Source of the DNA: Cardinalis cardinalis
Taxonomy: Eukaryota; Chordata; Aves; Passeriformes; Cardinalidae
DNA length: 64,000 nt
Direction of reading: 5' to 3'
NCBI GenBank assembly: GCA_014549065.1
Contig: JACDOX010000012.1
Coordinates: forward strand, 9,867,413-9,931,412
This document shows positions 38,501 to 50,885 of the stretch, piece by piece (position 1 is the stretch's first letter; every line of letters starts with the position of its first letter). Below the pieces are notes generated by a model. It searched no databases. It saw only the letters and a program-made list of their open reading frames with translations, and had not been told where the DNA came from. Both the position numbers and the translations under genes were made by a program.

Positions 38501-39847
38501 TTTAGAGGTGTTTACACAGAAGTGAGTGTTCATCATAACTCTTTAAAGAAAAGGGGAAAATATAATGGCCAAAACTTGTAAAACTGGGCCTNAATCCAGA
38601 CTCTAGAAGTTGCATCGCAATTCCCAAAGACATTGTCAAACATGATAAGCACGTATTTGTAGTCTCACCTGAAGGATGCCAAATTCCAGCTGATGACATA
38701 TGAACTGCATTTACAAAAAGAAATTCCTAAGTCAGGAGCTTGCAATTGACCAGATTTTTCAATAGTGCTGAAAATCCTGTTCATGGTCTACTTTAGGAGT
38801 GAAGTTTTGTGCCAAATGAATAAGATTCATAGATCTTGACATTTTAAAACACAGTCTTTAAAATAACATTAACAATTACTACATACTGATATACNCTGAT
38901 CATTTTATATCAGTCTAGTGAAGATGACTTTATATTTGGAAGGTAAATGCAGACAATTTTGATTGCTTCTGGAGGAAAGTCAATACTAATACTTTTGTAT
39001 TCTCATCAACTACATAAGCTAAAAGCATCAACCCTCTAGCCAAGTCACTCAATCTGACAGCAGGAACAATACTGAAGAGGCTATTATCCTGCAGTTAACC
39101 AAGCTAGTCTGACATGCTCTACAAAATACAGATTGGAAAAAAGAAATCATATGATGGATCTGATGCTTGATTGTGTTCAAAATAGAAAAAAAAAAATTTT
39201 GTGTCCTTGCAACAGAACAGTTTAATTTATTCTTCAGTCATATAAAGAAATGTATTTTCTTTTGTTGTATTTGAAGACTTATGATTGTAACAATCAATTA
39301 CTGTGATAAGAATTACTTACCAGATTTTAAAATTACGGATTACATAACATACATTAGCATTAACTCCTTACAGGCTTCTTCTTGTGCCTGTTTTGGTTCT
39401 ACTTCAGGCTTTTTCTAACAACTAGGGAAGAGTACAGGCATTCTTCTTATCTAATACCTGAACAGACCAAATCATACTTTCATCAGTTAATACAGTTACA
39501 CTTACAGAAAGTACCCTCAGTTTCATGTCAACAATTGTTCTGTATTACTTACACACACAACTGATCTTCTGAATTTGTTTTCATGCTAGCACACCATGGG
39601 TCTTCCAGTTGTTTGTATTTTCAAACACAGTTTCTTTTATGAAGTTGTAACAGTTTAACACCTTTAGTTATTTCTCTTCTATCCATCCTGCTGTGATTCA
39701 TTTTAATTCAGNACCACATTCCCATCTGTGAAACATGATATTAGATTATAACTTGGTTTTTAGATATGGANTCATCACAGATATCAGAGAGGAGTTTTTT
39801 GGTTGTTTTTTTGGTTTGGTTTGTTGTTTATTTTCCTAAAATAGTAA
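35600..39847. other. AT-rich unique non-coding DNA
   Basis: No gene or named repeat. A GC-richer patch at 37085-37220 and a T-rich (TTTGG)n-like patch at 39795-39835 are the only compositional departures. A T-rich run with a flanking A-rich run sits at 37526-37575. Confidence 0.5.
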
Positions 39848-39853
39848 GCTTAT

Positions 39854-40237
39854 TGTGGTGGTGGTCGCAGGGGTCCCAGGAAGAGGGAAGAGACGAGGAT
39901 CTGACTCCATGTTTTAGAAGGGTTGATTTATTATTTTACGATATGTATTATATTAAAACTTACTAAAAGAATAGAAGAAAGGATTTCATAAGAAGGCTAG
40001 CAAGCAAAGGGAAAAAATGGAATCATAATAAAATCTTGTGACTGACCAGAGTCCCGACATAGCTGGGCTGTGATTGGCCATTAATTAGAAACAACCAACA
40101 TGGACCAATCAAAGATGCACCTGTTGCATTCCGCAGCAGCAGATAATTATTGTTTCCATTTTGTTTCTGAGGCCTCTCAGCTTCTCAGGAGAAAAAAATC
40201 GTAGTGAAAGGATTTTTCATAAAAAGTGTCTGTGACA
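39854..40237 (-). mobile_element. Solo LTR, songbird ERVK type, with perfect 6-bp TSD
   Basis: On the minus strand it reads from TGTCACAGACAC at 40237 to ...CCACCACA at 39854, 384 bp. It is flanked by a perfect 6-bp repeat, 'gcttat' at 39848-39853 and 40238-40243. Minus-strand signals are CCAAT (complement of ATTGG at 40073-40077) and AATAAA (complement of TTTATT at 39927-39932), in the right order for U3-R-U5. From memory it closely resembles an abundant zebra-finch/passerine ERVK LTR, including the 'gagaagctgagaggcctc' block and 'ggtccatgttggttg'. The six-base duplication agrees with class II. It has no internal genes, so it is a recombined solo LTR. Confidence 0.93.
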
Positions 40238-40243
40238 GCTTAT

Positions 40244-42560
40244 AAACTCTTCATTGAGTTATTAATAATATTNACTGTGTAGCATCATAATCAATAAGTA
40301 TAAATCTGCCTGTAAATTTAGAAGGAAGAAAAATTGTGCTTGGCTATCTGCAAAAGGCTTCANTGATTGGACAGCAGTATTTTCAAACTTGAGACAAAAA
40401 GAATTGCAACTAATTAAACTGATGAAGGGAACAAATTTGCAGTCTTCAGTACTTTGTTCTGACGTGAAAACACTTTTTTATTCCTTCTGATGATTTTATT
40501 TGCATTTAGTGTTTCTGTCCTAATCTTAAGATTAACTACCATCATGTCTGATTCTGTCTCCAATTCTCTCTCTCATGATGTCACCTTTGTAATGCAGTTT
40601 GTTCCTCATTCTCCCAACTAGATCCATGGTTTGTTTTTGCCTTCCAAGCTCTCCCTAGCACAACAAATGTCTTTGAGAGTTAAGCTAAAAATTTCCTTAC
40701 NTCATCTTTGGGTCTACCTTTCAGAAAAACTTCCACAGTGTTTTAAAACATTAATCCATCAAATCAATAATATATATTTTATGCATTGTGGTTTGAGAAG
40801 ANAAAAGGTTCAGTTGCAAATGGATTTGGCAAACACTATTTCTAATGTGTCTGTGGCAATTTCATTGCTTCTTTCTACTGTTCAGTCTTCTTACCAGAAT
40901 ATATTTGAAAATATTAGACTGAAGAACCCTAATCTAAAATACAGACCTTTCGTTCGTTTTGCATTCTTTTTACAACCTTTTTGATGATGTAAAATTATAC
41001 ATTGAAATTGAATATCAAGATATTTTTTTTTATCTCCCACACAATAGATAAGAAAAGAAAGATGAGTTTTGAATGAGGGAATCAACATTTGNTTTATTTT
41101 TGTGAGCATTTCCAATAGAGTAGAAATGTTAGAGAATTAGAATTTAACCTTTAGTTATTCTCTGAGCATTATACTTATTGTGTGGTTGAATGTGTCTTAA
41201 AGTATCTGAGCAAAAATTATATATAAAGATTAAGAACATCAACCATTTTTTCATATATTAGAATTTTTAAGACAGTGCCTAGAAAAGTGCAAAACTGACC
41301 ATTGCTTCTTATAAGGACATGGTTTCATTAAGGAATGTTTTTCACAGAACTTTTTCATGCTTGTCAACCCTAATGTATGTTTTCTAATTAATTAAGGACT
41401 AATTGAAGAAATTTACTGTAAAATGTAGTGCAGAGGCTATTAGCACAGCTGAAAAGAATCTCTTATTCAGAACTCACTGAGATCTAAAAACAAAATAGAA
41501 ATAATATTCTCTTCTCTCATGCATGCATATTTTAAAAGTGTAAATTACTAGTGGCTAATTTTTGAGACATTAAGGGAAGAGGAGCTTTAACTGTTTCATT
41601 AAAGTATTTACTCAACAGTTTACTTTTTATAATATGAAAGAGGAAGGAANCATTATATACACATTTTCATTCCACTGATTTTTTAGTTTCTTCAGAAGAC
41701 CCTGGTGATCTTGCTTAAATGAAAAATGTCAAGTTTATTCCTGAATGACTAAAGTCTCTACATTGACTTGTATGCTTGTACATGCNTGTAAGCATCTGCC
41801 TTGATAAGGAAAGATGTCCATGTCAGTCTGACATATGNTGACAATATGGGTATATGATGAAAGGAAAGAGTACTTACTACCTACAAGAAAACCACAAGAA
41901 TACCTCCTCTTAATGCAACATCCAGAGTTCAGAAATGAACTATGAAGAGACTTCTGTATTAGGGCTCCCTCAATGGGCCTCAGAAGCCTGTTTTAAGCAA
42001 CTTGCTTCTGTTAAGAGTTCAGAAAAAAAGGTATGCAGGGTAAATTAGTGTTTTGTTTAGACTTAGCCATTATACCATATACCTATGGAAACACTCCTTT
42101 TGGCTATAATGAGAATGAAAACTTCACATGATCCCAGATAAAACAGTAAGTAGGACATTTTAGAAATCTCTTGTATAAGTTAGTGTTTACTTGGAATTCT
42201 GAAGTTTGCTGAATCAATTTGTTAGATACTCTTAATTACACGTGGGCCATATAATTGTGTATGGGTGTGCCTTAAAAGCCTCCTGTAGATTAAGCATGCT
42301 AGCACTTGTACATCTTAGAGAAAAGGTTTTAGATTAAATNTATTGGAACATAACCAGATATGTACAAGTTACTGGGGAGAAACCTCAAATTCTGTCAGCT
42401 AAGTCACTGTAATTCTGATAGCCTGTGTGTATGACAGGGATAATATGGAAAGTAACCCTAATCCACTAGTGGCAAAAGTTATTTTTAAAATGTAGAGGAA
42501 AATTTTAGAGCTGATGATTAGTTTAAAATTAATTTCTAATAAACTGGTGATTCACACCAT
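40244..42560. other. AT-rich unique non-coding DNA
   Basis: No recognisable gene or repeat. A plus-strand open frame of about 117 codons (40631-40984) contains two unreadable residues and no known motif; I do not support it as a gene. Confidence 0.5.
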
Positions 42561-42567
42561 AACAAAG

Positions 42568-43134
42568 TATATAGAAATAGTGTCCCAATATTACCGGATG
42601 GGACGTGCCTGGGCTNGTCTGGCCCTTGCTGCTTGGCCAGTGGCGGCAGCTGTGGTGTTTCACCTCAGAGACACCCCTGGCTGGCTGTATGATGCAGCTA
42701 GGCACTGGAACAAGTCCAGGCAGGGTAGAAACTCAGTTTACCTCTGGTGGAAAGCATTCAGGCAACGGTGAAGAAGAAAAGGAGAGGATTCTGCGGAGGG
42801 TTTATATCCAGAGTTTACTGCTACACACAGAATCCCGACTGCATGATCTCAATGTCCTTTTAAGCCCAGGGGGAGGGGGCAGGGAAAGGATAGGTGAGCT
42901 ACCAACCAGGTGGGAGGAGGGGAAGGCTCAAGGGATAAAGACACTTGGACAGGCCAATGAACCCGGAGCTGAGTGGCATCTTTTGAACTTCTGCCAACCA
43001 CACCATGCCCCTGCTAAAATGTTAAGATTGATGGACAGCTCTTGGCAGGAGGGCAAAGGGAGAGGGGAAAGGAGAGGTTGGCACNCCTGGGGGATTGGGC
43101 TAGGTGAAACAGGAAATGGCATCACACTGCAACA
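42568..43134 (-). mobile_element. GC-rich LTR-like insertion (candidate solo LTR)
   Basis: This 567-bp block is much richer in G and C than the AT-rich DNA on both sides. A direct repeat 'aacaaag' occurs at its two edges (42561-42567 and 43134-43140, the last base of the element shared), compatible with a 6-bp duplication 'acaaag'. Read on the minus strand the right end starts TGTTGCAGTGTG, a normal LTR start. The left end gives TA instead of CA, which would need one mutation. A minus-strand CCAAT (near 43096) and a TATA-like TTAAAAGG (near 42862) support an LTR, but I see no AATAAA. A 218-codon plus-strand open frame here contains three unreadable residues, has no motif, and is attributed to base composition. 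Confidence 0.5.
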
Positions 43135-43140
43135 ACAAAG

Positions 43141-45764
43141 CTCTGTTATAATGCTGGAAATACCACTGTGTTACAGCTACAAGCTTTTTTTTTTTGGAAG
43201 AAATATAATAATGCTAANGAATACCACCTTGAAAAGAGTCAGTATTAGTGCTTGCTACTAATTAACTAAGAAATTTGTTGCACCTATACATCTTCAAAAA
43301 TGCATTTATCTATAAGATGTAAAACCACAAATGATTATGTACAACATATGCACAGGTATATAATTTTGTAGTCTGAACTCTACTTATCTAATACTTGTAA
43401 GAAAGTGTCTTAAAAATACATTTGCCGGGTGTTTTTAACCACAGATCTTTTCCTTTTTCCTGTNATGTAAGTTTAATAGCACATATATGTGCATACATTC
43501 CATTTAGCATTGAGACAATTGGTCACTCTTCTGGTAAACATCAAACAGGAGTAGAAAGATCTGCAACTACAGGAGATGATGCCAAACTTTTGTCTCATTT
43601 TCCATCCNCAGAAAGTTCTGCTAGTACTTTCTGAATTGATTTAGGTTGAGATGGTTTAAGTCCATTTCAATGACTATATCTACATTTATAAAATAGATCC
43701 AAAAACCAGTAAATGTTANTTCTTAATACATATCTCAACACAGGTTGCTTATCTGTTTGGGTAAGTATGTATCTAAAATAACAACCAAGGGCCACTGAGC
43801 AGGTGTCTAAGAGTAGGAAAAAGGGCATATTCTGAGTTCATTACCAGTCCCATAGGACAAGAATCTTCCTTTTTATTTAAACAAAANTTTCTTCTAGACT
43901 TAAATTAGAGAATACTTTAATAGGCAGCATTTTAAAATTAATATTTATGTGTAAAATAACAGGGTTTTTTTAATAACATGATACTGTATTGCTTTTTCTA
44001 TGATTTCCAATATTGCAGCAGCTTTAAAAAAATAGATAAGAGTTTTACCTGGATATTTTTTTAATTAGGGAAACATTAATAAACAACTTTTCTGTCCTTT
44101 CAAGAAAAACTCTTAAAAATGGAAGTTGTTACAAGTGGATGCTGTTTGTTTTTTTGTTTTAAACAACCAAGAGGACCAAATCAAAGCATTCAGGTATATT
44201 CCCTGCCTAGAGTTCTTTAACTGCTAAGAGTATACCTCCCTTTTTTGAGGAAACAGTGACATTTAGAATTTGGCCCTGCAAGTAGATAAGTTGGACCACT
44301 CTTCTCCTCTTCAAAATGTTTTGCAATACATCTAGCTCACATGAAACGCATTCATCTCTGGGAGATGCCANTTCTGACTGATAGGATAAACATCCCTACT
44401 GGTCTAACATTTCCTTTAGCTGCATAAAATNTTTCTAATCCTGTGAAGAAAAATAAGCCCATGAGTGGTAGTAGATGAGCAGATATGACACTGGAACCTT
44501 TGACTGTGTGGAGAGANATAAATGAAAACCAAAATTAACATTCAGATATTCAGCATCTGCTTTTTCAATGATGTCAAATTTCACCTTATAGAGAGAGCAT
44601 GTGCTTCAATGTGTTCTCATAAATACTTGTATATCATGTATAGTACTAAACTCAGTAGTTATACCAGGATGAGAATACATGAGGTAGGCTCATGCCTCAC
44701 ACTCAATAGTGGTCTCCTTGGAAGAAAGAAGGAAATAGACATGGAAATCATCAACTCATGAGGGCACTTGGAGGCAATAACTGTATCTGTACATACAACC
44801 AGAAGAATAACTCAAAGTAAGTTATCTATGTTTTGGGTAAAATCAATCNGTTTTTAAATTGTGTTTGCATCACATCCTCATGGGGAAAAAAATCCAAAAN
44901 CATTCTCTCAAATTGTTTTCATTGTGTAATGAACAAAAAGTATAGGAATGCACTAGTGAGTGGAATTCCAAGCTGGTAAATTCATGTAGTGGTGTGAAAT
45001 GCTGCTCAGACCTTACCAGTAATGAGCTCAGGAAAGCACTTTTCATGGAAAAGTAGTAGTGAAGGGCATTTGAGAGCCTACACTCAAAAGGCAGCTCCCT
45101 GATAATCAGAGCTATTTGAGAAGCTTCAGATATCCTTAGAGGTCTTCAAGAAAAGTCTGGAAGAAGGATCAGAAGACTAGCTGCTTCAAATACCTCTGTT
45201 AAGAAACCTCATCAGAGGCTTCTCCCCTTCTTCATGTGAAAGCTATATCTAACCTGAGGTTTTGTGTACGGTTCTGGCCCAAGCTTTGTCCTATCAGCTT
45301 TAAAGATCATTCAGTCACTAANTTTAACTCACAGATTTGACTTCCAGGTTTGACCTCAGACTTGTTTCATCATGATGGCCTTGTCTGGCAATTTCTGTAT
45401 GGTTTCTAATCCTGGTTAATTATTTCCAGATCCATCCTAACCTTGACTCGTGAACTTCCTGAGTTGGATTCAGGTCTGCTTTTTCAAGAGGGACTTGTTT
45501 GGCTCCCCGTACTCTTGTTGAACCTGGTTACCATCACTAGATGTGCTTTGTTTGCCTTGTCTGTGACATGACTGTCTGTGTGACCACTAGTGCTGCCCTT
45601 CCATCCTTCTTCCACTTCCTACATCCTGATAGATCCGATTAAAGTCCTCCATGACTTAAGGAGAGCAGGAGGGTGCTTGGAGAAGATAGTACCTCGTTGA
45701 TCTTAGGGGCTCAGGGAAATNACCAGAGGCAATAAATACAAGCTGTTGGAATTAATGTAACGAA
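43141..45764. other. Unique non-coding DNA
   Basis: Mostly AT-rich with no gene seen. The 45200-45650 part is pyrimidine-rich on the plus strand and repeatedly shows 'ttgac', 'cctgag' and 'ccttgactc' like words. It looks like an old dispersed repeat, but I cannot name a family. Confidence 0.45.
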
Positions 45765-45935
45765 AATTTCATAAGAGTTGTTAAATCATGAAACAGGTTG
45801 CTCAAAGCATTTTCAGACTTTCCATTCTTGGAGGTTTTCAAAATTCAGCTAGACAACATCTTTAANAATTTCATCTAATTTTCCAGTTAGGCCTGTTTTG
45901 ACTAGGAGTTGAGACTACAAAACTTCCAGGGAATT
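45765..45935 (+). mobile_element. CR1 LINE 3' fragment, old
   Basis: 'aaacaggttgctcaaag', then 'ccattcttggaggttttca' and 'attcagctagacaacatc', and finally 'gactaggagttgagac', follow the CR1 sense strand ('ggttgcccagag...ccttggaggtcttcaa...ctggacat...ggttggac'). It is strongly diverged and lacks the terminal 8-bp repeats, so it is an old remnant. Confidence 0.6.
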
Positions 45936-48826
45936 AACTAGATGACTTATAATTTATTTTTGTAGGATTATATAGTAGTACTTTCTTGGCAAGAGTGCAA
46001 AAAAGCTTGGATATGTACTGACAGTGNTTGCAATGGTAGCCCAGAATACAGTTTCTGAGAAATAATAATGACTTTTTTGTTCAAAAAGTATAATGAGGTA
46101 CAGACATGGAAAAAAATCTACAGGAAAACCNGTATATTGTTCTTGGTATCTTGCTGCATGCTCTGGAAAAATTGTGGTTGCATTTATGATCTAATTGTTC
46201 TTTGTCCCNCTTGGGCATCATGCCTTTAGTGACTTTGGTTTTGTTCCAGTACAGAGACCATTNNTGGGACAAGCTTTCATACAGATCANGTGGGTGCAAA
46301 GTTGCCAGCCACAATTTAGCTTATTATACTAAAGCAGATGGAGTGTGCTGCAAACCCATTAACACCCAGCGGTGACTTGCTACACTCTTGTCTGTCAACA
46401 GGGGCCAAGTTTTCTGAAGAAATAGGAAATAAATTTTGTTCCCTTCGTTACTTTGAATAGTTATAAAATCTTGCTCTAAGCAAAAAAGACGTCAGAGATG
46501 GAATTATTATAAAGTAATTGCAAGTGTGTCAACAAAGGCAAATTAAACAAAGAAGCACACCTAAATGAGATAAATATTCAAGCGGCACTCACATTGAAAA
46601 GAAACAAATCAGGGTGGAAAACCTGAATATTTTGTCTTTGCAAATTAACTTAATTTAGACAGTGATTTTCATAACTTACTACATTTCCAGGTTTTTTTAA
46701 GGTTGCTGACAGCAACTGGTGAAATATACCATTATTATGCAAACATTGATCCATGTTTCCCCATTAATAACAAAATTTATAAAGTGATGTGAGTTCTTTT
46801 TTATGTAATTGGGAATGACAATCAGAGGTATTATGTCTTCAGTAATGGTTTTTCTCTAATTAATTCTTAGCATATTTCTGGCTGATAGCAAAGCTCCTAG
46901 CAACAGTGAGTTTATGTCACTGGACTGATATCACTGTATATCCCACTTGACTTGCTTTGCAGTTAGATTTAATACCACTTTGTCTTTNATCATCTAATTA
47001 CATGAGATATTCTCGTATTTTCTATGCCTANTAAATCAAGCATTCTTTGAAAATTATTTTTTCTCTTAATAATACCATAGTCTAAACAAAGGTGAATTCC
47101 CTCCGGCCATTAATTTAATATTAATCAAATGGCAATTACTTTTCATTTNAACTCTAATTTGCAATCATTTAAGTAAATGTAAAACAAATTTGCTGGCATG
47201 GTGATTATGTNAGAAGGGAACTGCACTAAATGGCTTCTGTCTCCTGTTTGTTTTGAACAAATTTTTTTGAACAAAAGGTATTTAAAATTCTGGTAANTAC
47301 CAGAGATTGTTACTGCTTATCACGATCTTTCAATTGAGTATTTATCACTAAATCTTTTTACTGATATTTTAATTTTAGAAATAATAAAAATACAGTCTAA
47401 AATTCTGAGGCTTTTAAAACCNTATTCCTTGGGTAAAATAGTGGCTGAAACAATTGTTTAGGTGCAAGATATATCAACCTGATCCTCGGCTTTGCAGTGC
47501 TCTACTCTGCTGCCTTAAGCATCTTCATTATTGTATCTCCATTTCCTTTTAACATCNTTAAAGTGTCAGTATAAATCTTAAACCCTCCCATTGCTGGGGT
47601 GACCTTTCTTACACTTTGCTGTGGGGTTTCTACTTGGTCCTAGAAGGAAATTCCAAGCTGGTCATATTGGAAGACAGTAAGTGTANTAATTGACTTTTTA
47701 TAAAGTGTTTGTGGTACATGTTGGGAAAACAGACTGCANAATACAAGTATGAGCATTGAAATAACACTATTTACAGATAGACAGAATTAAAAATTAATTT
47801 TTATGCACTTTTCTAGGATATATTTAACTGTTCCTTAAAATCTGTACTCCACTTTGCCAAGACAAGTACAAAAGAGGGACTTCTTTTGGCAAAAATGGAG
47901 GATTGTACTTTTGACTGACATACTCTGCACCTTGTTTTATCTTCACTGGTTTTCTAATCTACATTCCATTTGAAAGTAGCTACATAAGTATGTTTGACAT
48001 GCATTTAATGCCTATTCTCTGTTTTCATTGCTATCCTTTAACTGATTTTACCCAGGACACAAGGCGGTATCATTATAATGTCCCTGTAATGATCAGTAAT
48101 CACTGGTCATGAAAGGGCATTATTCTTTNAGAACTGACATACCACTTAAACTTGTGTGAGATTAATCTACTCAGAAATTTCTCAGAGATTAGGTAATCAT
48201 GTACCTAAGATGTTTACAGATATAAACATTTGAATGCTATTTTTATTAGAATCTGTGATACTTGAGGCAGCAAGAAGAGTTGTAATATGCATTTCTGCTT
48301 AAAATGGACCATGAAGGATGCAAGCAAACCAGCATGACTGGGGGCACTGAACCCGTTCTCCATGGTGCACATGCTTGACTCAGATGTGAACTATTGACCC
48401 ACATTTAAATACTAATTCATGAAAGAGACCTAAATATTAAGGTGTTCAGTTCCCTGGAGAAGATTTCTTTAAAATCCTTCAGGTTCAGCTTTCAGACTTG
48501 ACCTCTGGTCACAAAGCCAGCATNCATACAAAGCAGTTCTGCCTGGGAGTTTTCTGGGATAGAAGAATATGGAAGTAGACTACTGAATATAGTCCACATG
48601 GTTTTATTATTAGTAAATGGCAGCACTTGCTGAAAGTTAACAGTGACTTTTTTCCAGACTTTTTAGGCTGTCATTACACTAAAAACAACGAATAAATGGG
48701 AAAAGAAAAACCCCACTACTGTCTTTGTACAATATCTTAAGACAACTGTGTTGCTATCTTATATGCCATTTTGTGATGTCCAAACTAGACATCTATCGTT
48801 GTAAGTTTCTGCATTGCATTATAACT
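45936..48826. other. AT-rich unique non-coding DNA
   Basis: No gene or named repeat found. Ns are frequent (for example 46263-46264, 46980, 47031). Confidence 0.5.
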
Positions 48827-49211
48827 TAGGGAGCTGAGGTTGTTTAGCCTGGAGAAAAGNAGACTCAGAGGTGACCTTATCACTCTCTACAACTTCCAGA
48901 AAGGTGGCTGTAGTCAGGTGGGGGTTGGTCTCTTTCACCAGGCAGCAACTGACAGAACAAGAGGACACAGTCAAGTTGTGCCAAGGGAAATATAGGTTGA
49001 ATATAAGAAAACATTTTTTTACAGAAAGGGTGATAAAATTCTGGAATGGTCTGCCCTGGGAGGTGGTGGAGTCCCCATTCATGGATGTATTTTATAAAAG
49101 ACTGGATGTGACACTCAATGCCATGGTTCAGTTGAGGTATTATGGCATGGGCTGAACTCGATGATCTTTAAGGTCTCTTCTAACCTAGTCAGTCTGTGAA
49201 TTGTGTGAATT
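48827..49211 (+). mobile_element. CR1 LINE 3' end, about 385 bp, well preserved
   Basis: The order 'gaggttgtttagcctggag', 'ccttatcactctctacaac', 'agaacaagaggacacagtc', 'gggaggtggtggagtccc' and 'aactcgatgatctttaagg' is the CR1 sense strand from the end of ORF2 into the 3' untranslated region. It closely resembles the copy at 59538-60217, so the two probably belong to the same or sister subfamilies. It is 5'-truncated and non-coding. Confidence 0.92.
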
Positions 49212-49888
49212 ATAAAAATGTTAAGCCATTCCTCCTCCTTCCTGAAAGCAATAAGACAATTGAGGAGTATATTATACTATAGGCAATGACAATAGGCATT
49301 GTACAGATTTCACTCATTTCATTCAGTATTCAGTTCTGATTACATATGACTTTCTGTGACAGACTGCAGATACCCTTTTTTTCTCTCTGTCTCTCTAATC
49401 TTCAATATGTCCACAACTTCCTGTAATAAAGCTTAGTATTATTTATGGACTTCAGCTAATGGGTATAAAAGAAAGTCCATTTTCTGACTTTTATTATTTA
49501 TAGAATAGAGCTGGAGATGTGCAAAATNCTCTGCTTCTTCAATGACCTTACAGATGAGGACAAAGAGAAGAAAGACAAGAACTAGAATAGAAGGAGTTGT
49601 AAAGAGTGCCACAGGGAAAATTACCCTGAAAATGTACAGGAAAGACTGTTCTCAGTGAGGAAATAATCTGTTCCTTTTTTGAGTCTAATTAACATCACCC
49701 CTTGAATACTGCAGAAGTTACAGTATTAACATGACTTTATTGTCCTACGCTGAGCAAGAAGAGATTTTAATGTTTCTCTTGAATTGATTGCATACCTGGA
49801 GATTTATATTCTTCTGGAATTATTGGTTGTCCCCAGATGCCGTTTGCCTTAGAACTAGTTATAGCACCCTAGTTCTTTTGAGCCCAAA
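49212..49888. other. Spacer between tail-to-tail CR1 copies
   Basis: AT-rich DNA with no recognised feature. Confidence 0.5.
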
Positions 49889-50885
49889 TAATAGAATATA
49901 GAATAATTCAGGTTGAAAGGGACCTTTAAAGGTCACCTCTTCCGATCCCCCTACCATGACCAGGGATGGCTTCATCTAGATCCTGTTGCTCAGGGACCTG
50001 TCCAACCTGACCTTGAGTGTTTGCAGTGGTGCCACCTCCTTGGGAAACCTGTGGAAACCTGTTCCAGTGTTTTACCACTCTTCTCATAAAAAAAAAAAAA
50101 TATGGAGTCTAAATCTACCCTCTTTCCTATCACTACAGGACCTATTAAAAGATCTGCCTCTATCATGCCTGTAAGTTCCCTTTAGGTACTAAAAACCTTC
50201 AATGATGTCTTCCTGGAACCTTTTCTTCTCCNGGCTGAACAGCCCCAACTCTCTCAGCCTTTTCACACTGAAGAGGTGTTCCAGCCCTATGGCAATTTTT
50301 TTGGCTCTCCTCTGGACCTACCCCAAAGGATCTATGTCTTTCCTGTACTAACGATTCCAGAGTTGGATTCAGTATTCCAGGAAGGACCTCAGTATTCCAG
50401 ATGGTATAGAGGGNTAGAATCACTTCTCCCAACCTGCTGGCCACTTTGCTTTGGATGCAGCCCAAGAAAAAGTTGGCCTTCTGCCTGAAAGCAGACATTT
50501 CTTAGTCATGTCCAGCTTTTCATCCACTAGCACCACCAAGTTCTTCTCAGCAAGGCTGCTTTTGATCTGCTCATCCCCCAGCCTGGATTGATACTGGGTG
50601 TTGCCCTGATCCAGGTGCAGCACATTGAACCTGGCCTTGTAGAACTTAATGAGTTTTACATGGGCCCACTTCTCAAATTTTCCAAGTCCCTCTAGATGAC
50701 ATCCTGTCCCNCTGGCATGTCAGCAGCTCTGGTATGCATGAGATCATCTGCAAACTTGTTGAGGGTGCAATCAATCCCATTATCTATGTCATTGATGAAG
50801 ACATTAAACAGTATTGCTTTTAATATGGACCCCTAAGGAACACAATTCATCATTGATCTCCATCTGGACATTGAGCAGTGGTTAA
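49889..50885 (-). mobile_element. CR1 LINE 3' portion, about 1 kb, longest CR1 copy in the window
   Basis: Plus-strand text starts 'tagaataattcaggttgaa' and 'agggacctttaaaggtcac', the complement of a CR1 3' end. It runs through the 3' untranslated region to ORF2. The minus-strand frame around 50420-50500 encodes 'KANFFLGCIQSKVASRLGEV', the conserved C-terminal reverse-transcriptase region of CR1. Further right are 'ccaggtgcagcacattgaa' and 'atgaagacattaaacagta' blocks and 'ggacccctaaggaacac'. An A13 run at about 50088-50100 and frame breaks make it defective. It is the most informative copy for subfamily assignment. Confidence 0.93.

Noticed and set aside
42605..43261. Open frame of 218 codons, plus strand
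   Set aside because: It spans the GC-rich LTR-like insertion and runs out into AT-rich DNA, contains three N-derived residues that could hide stops, and shows no family resemblance.
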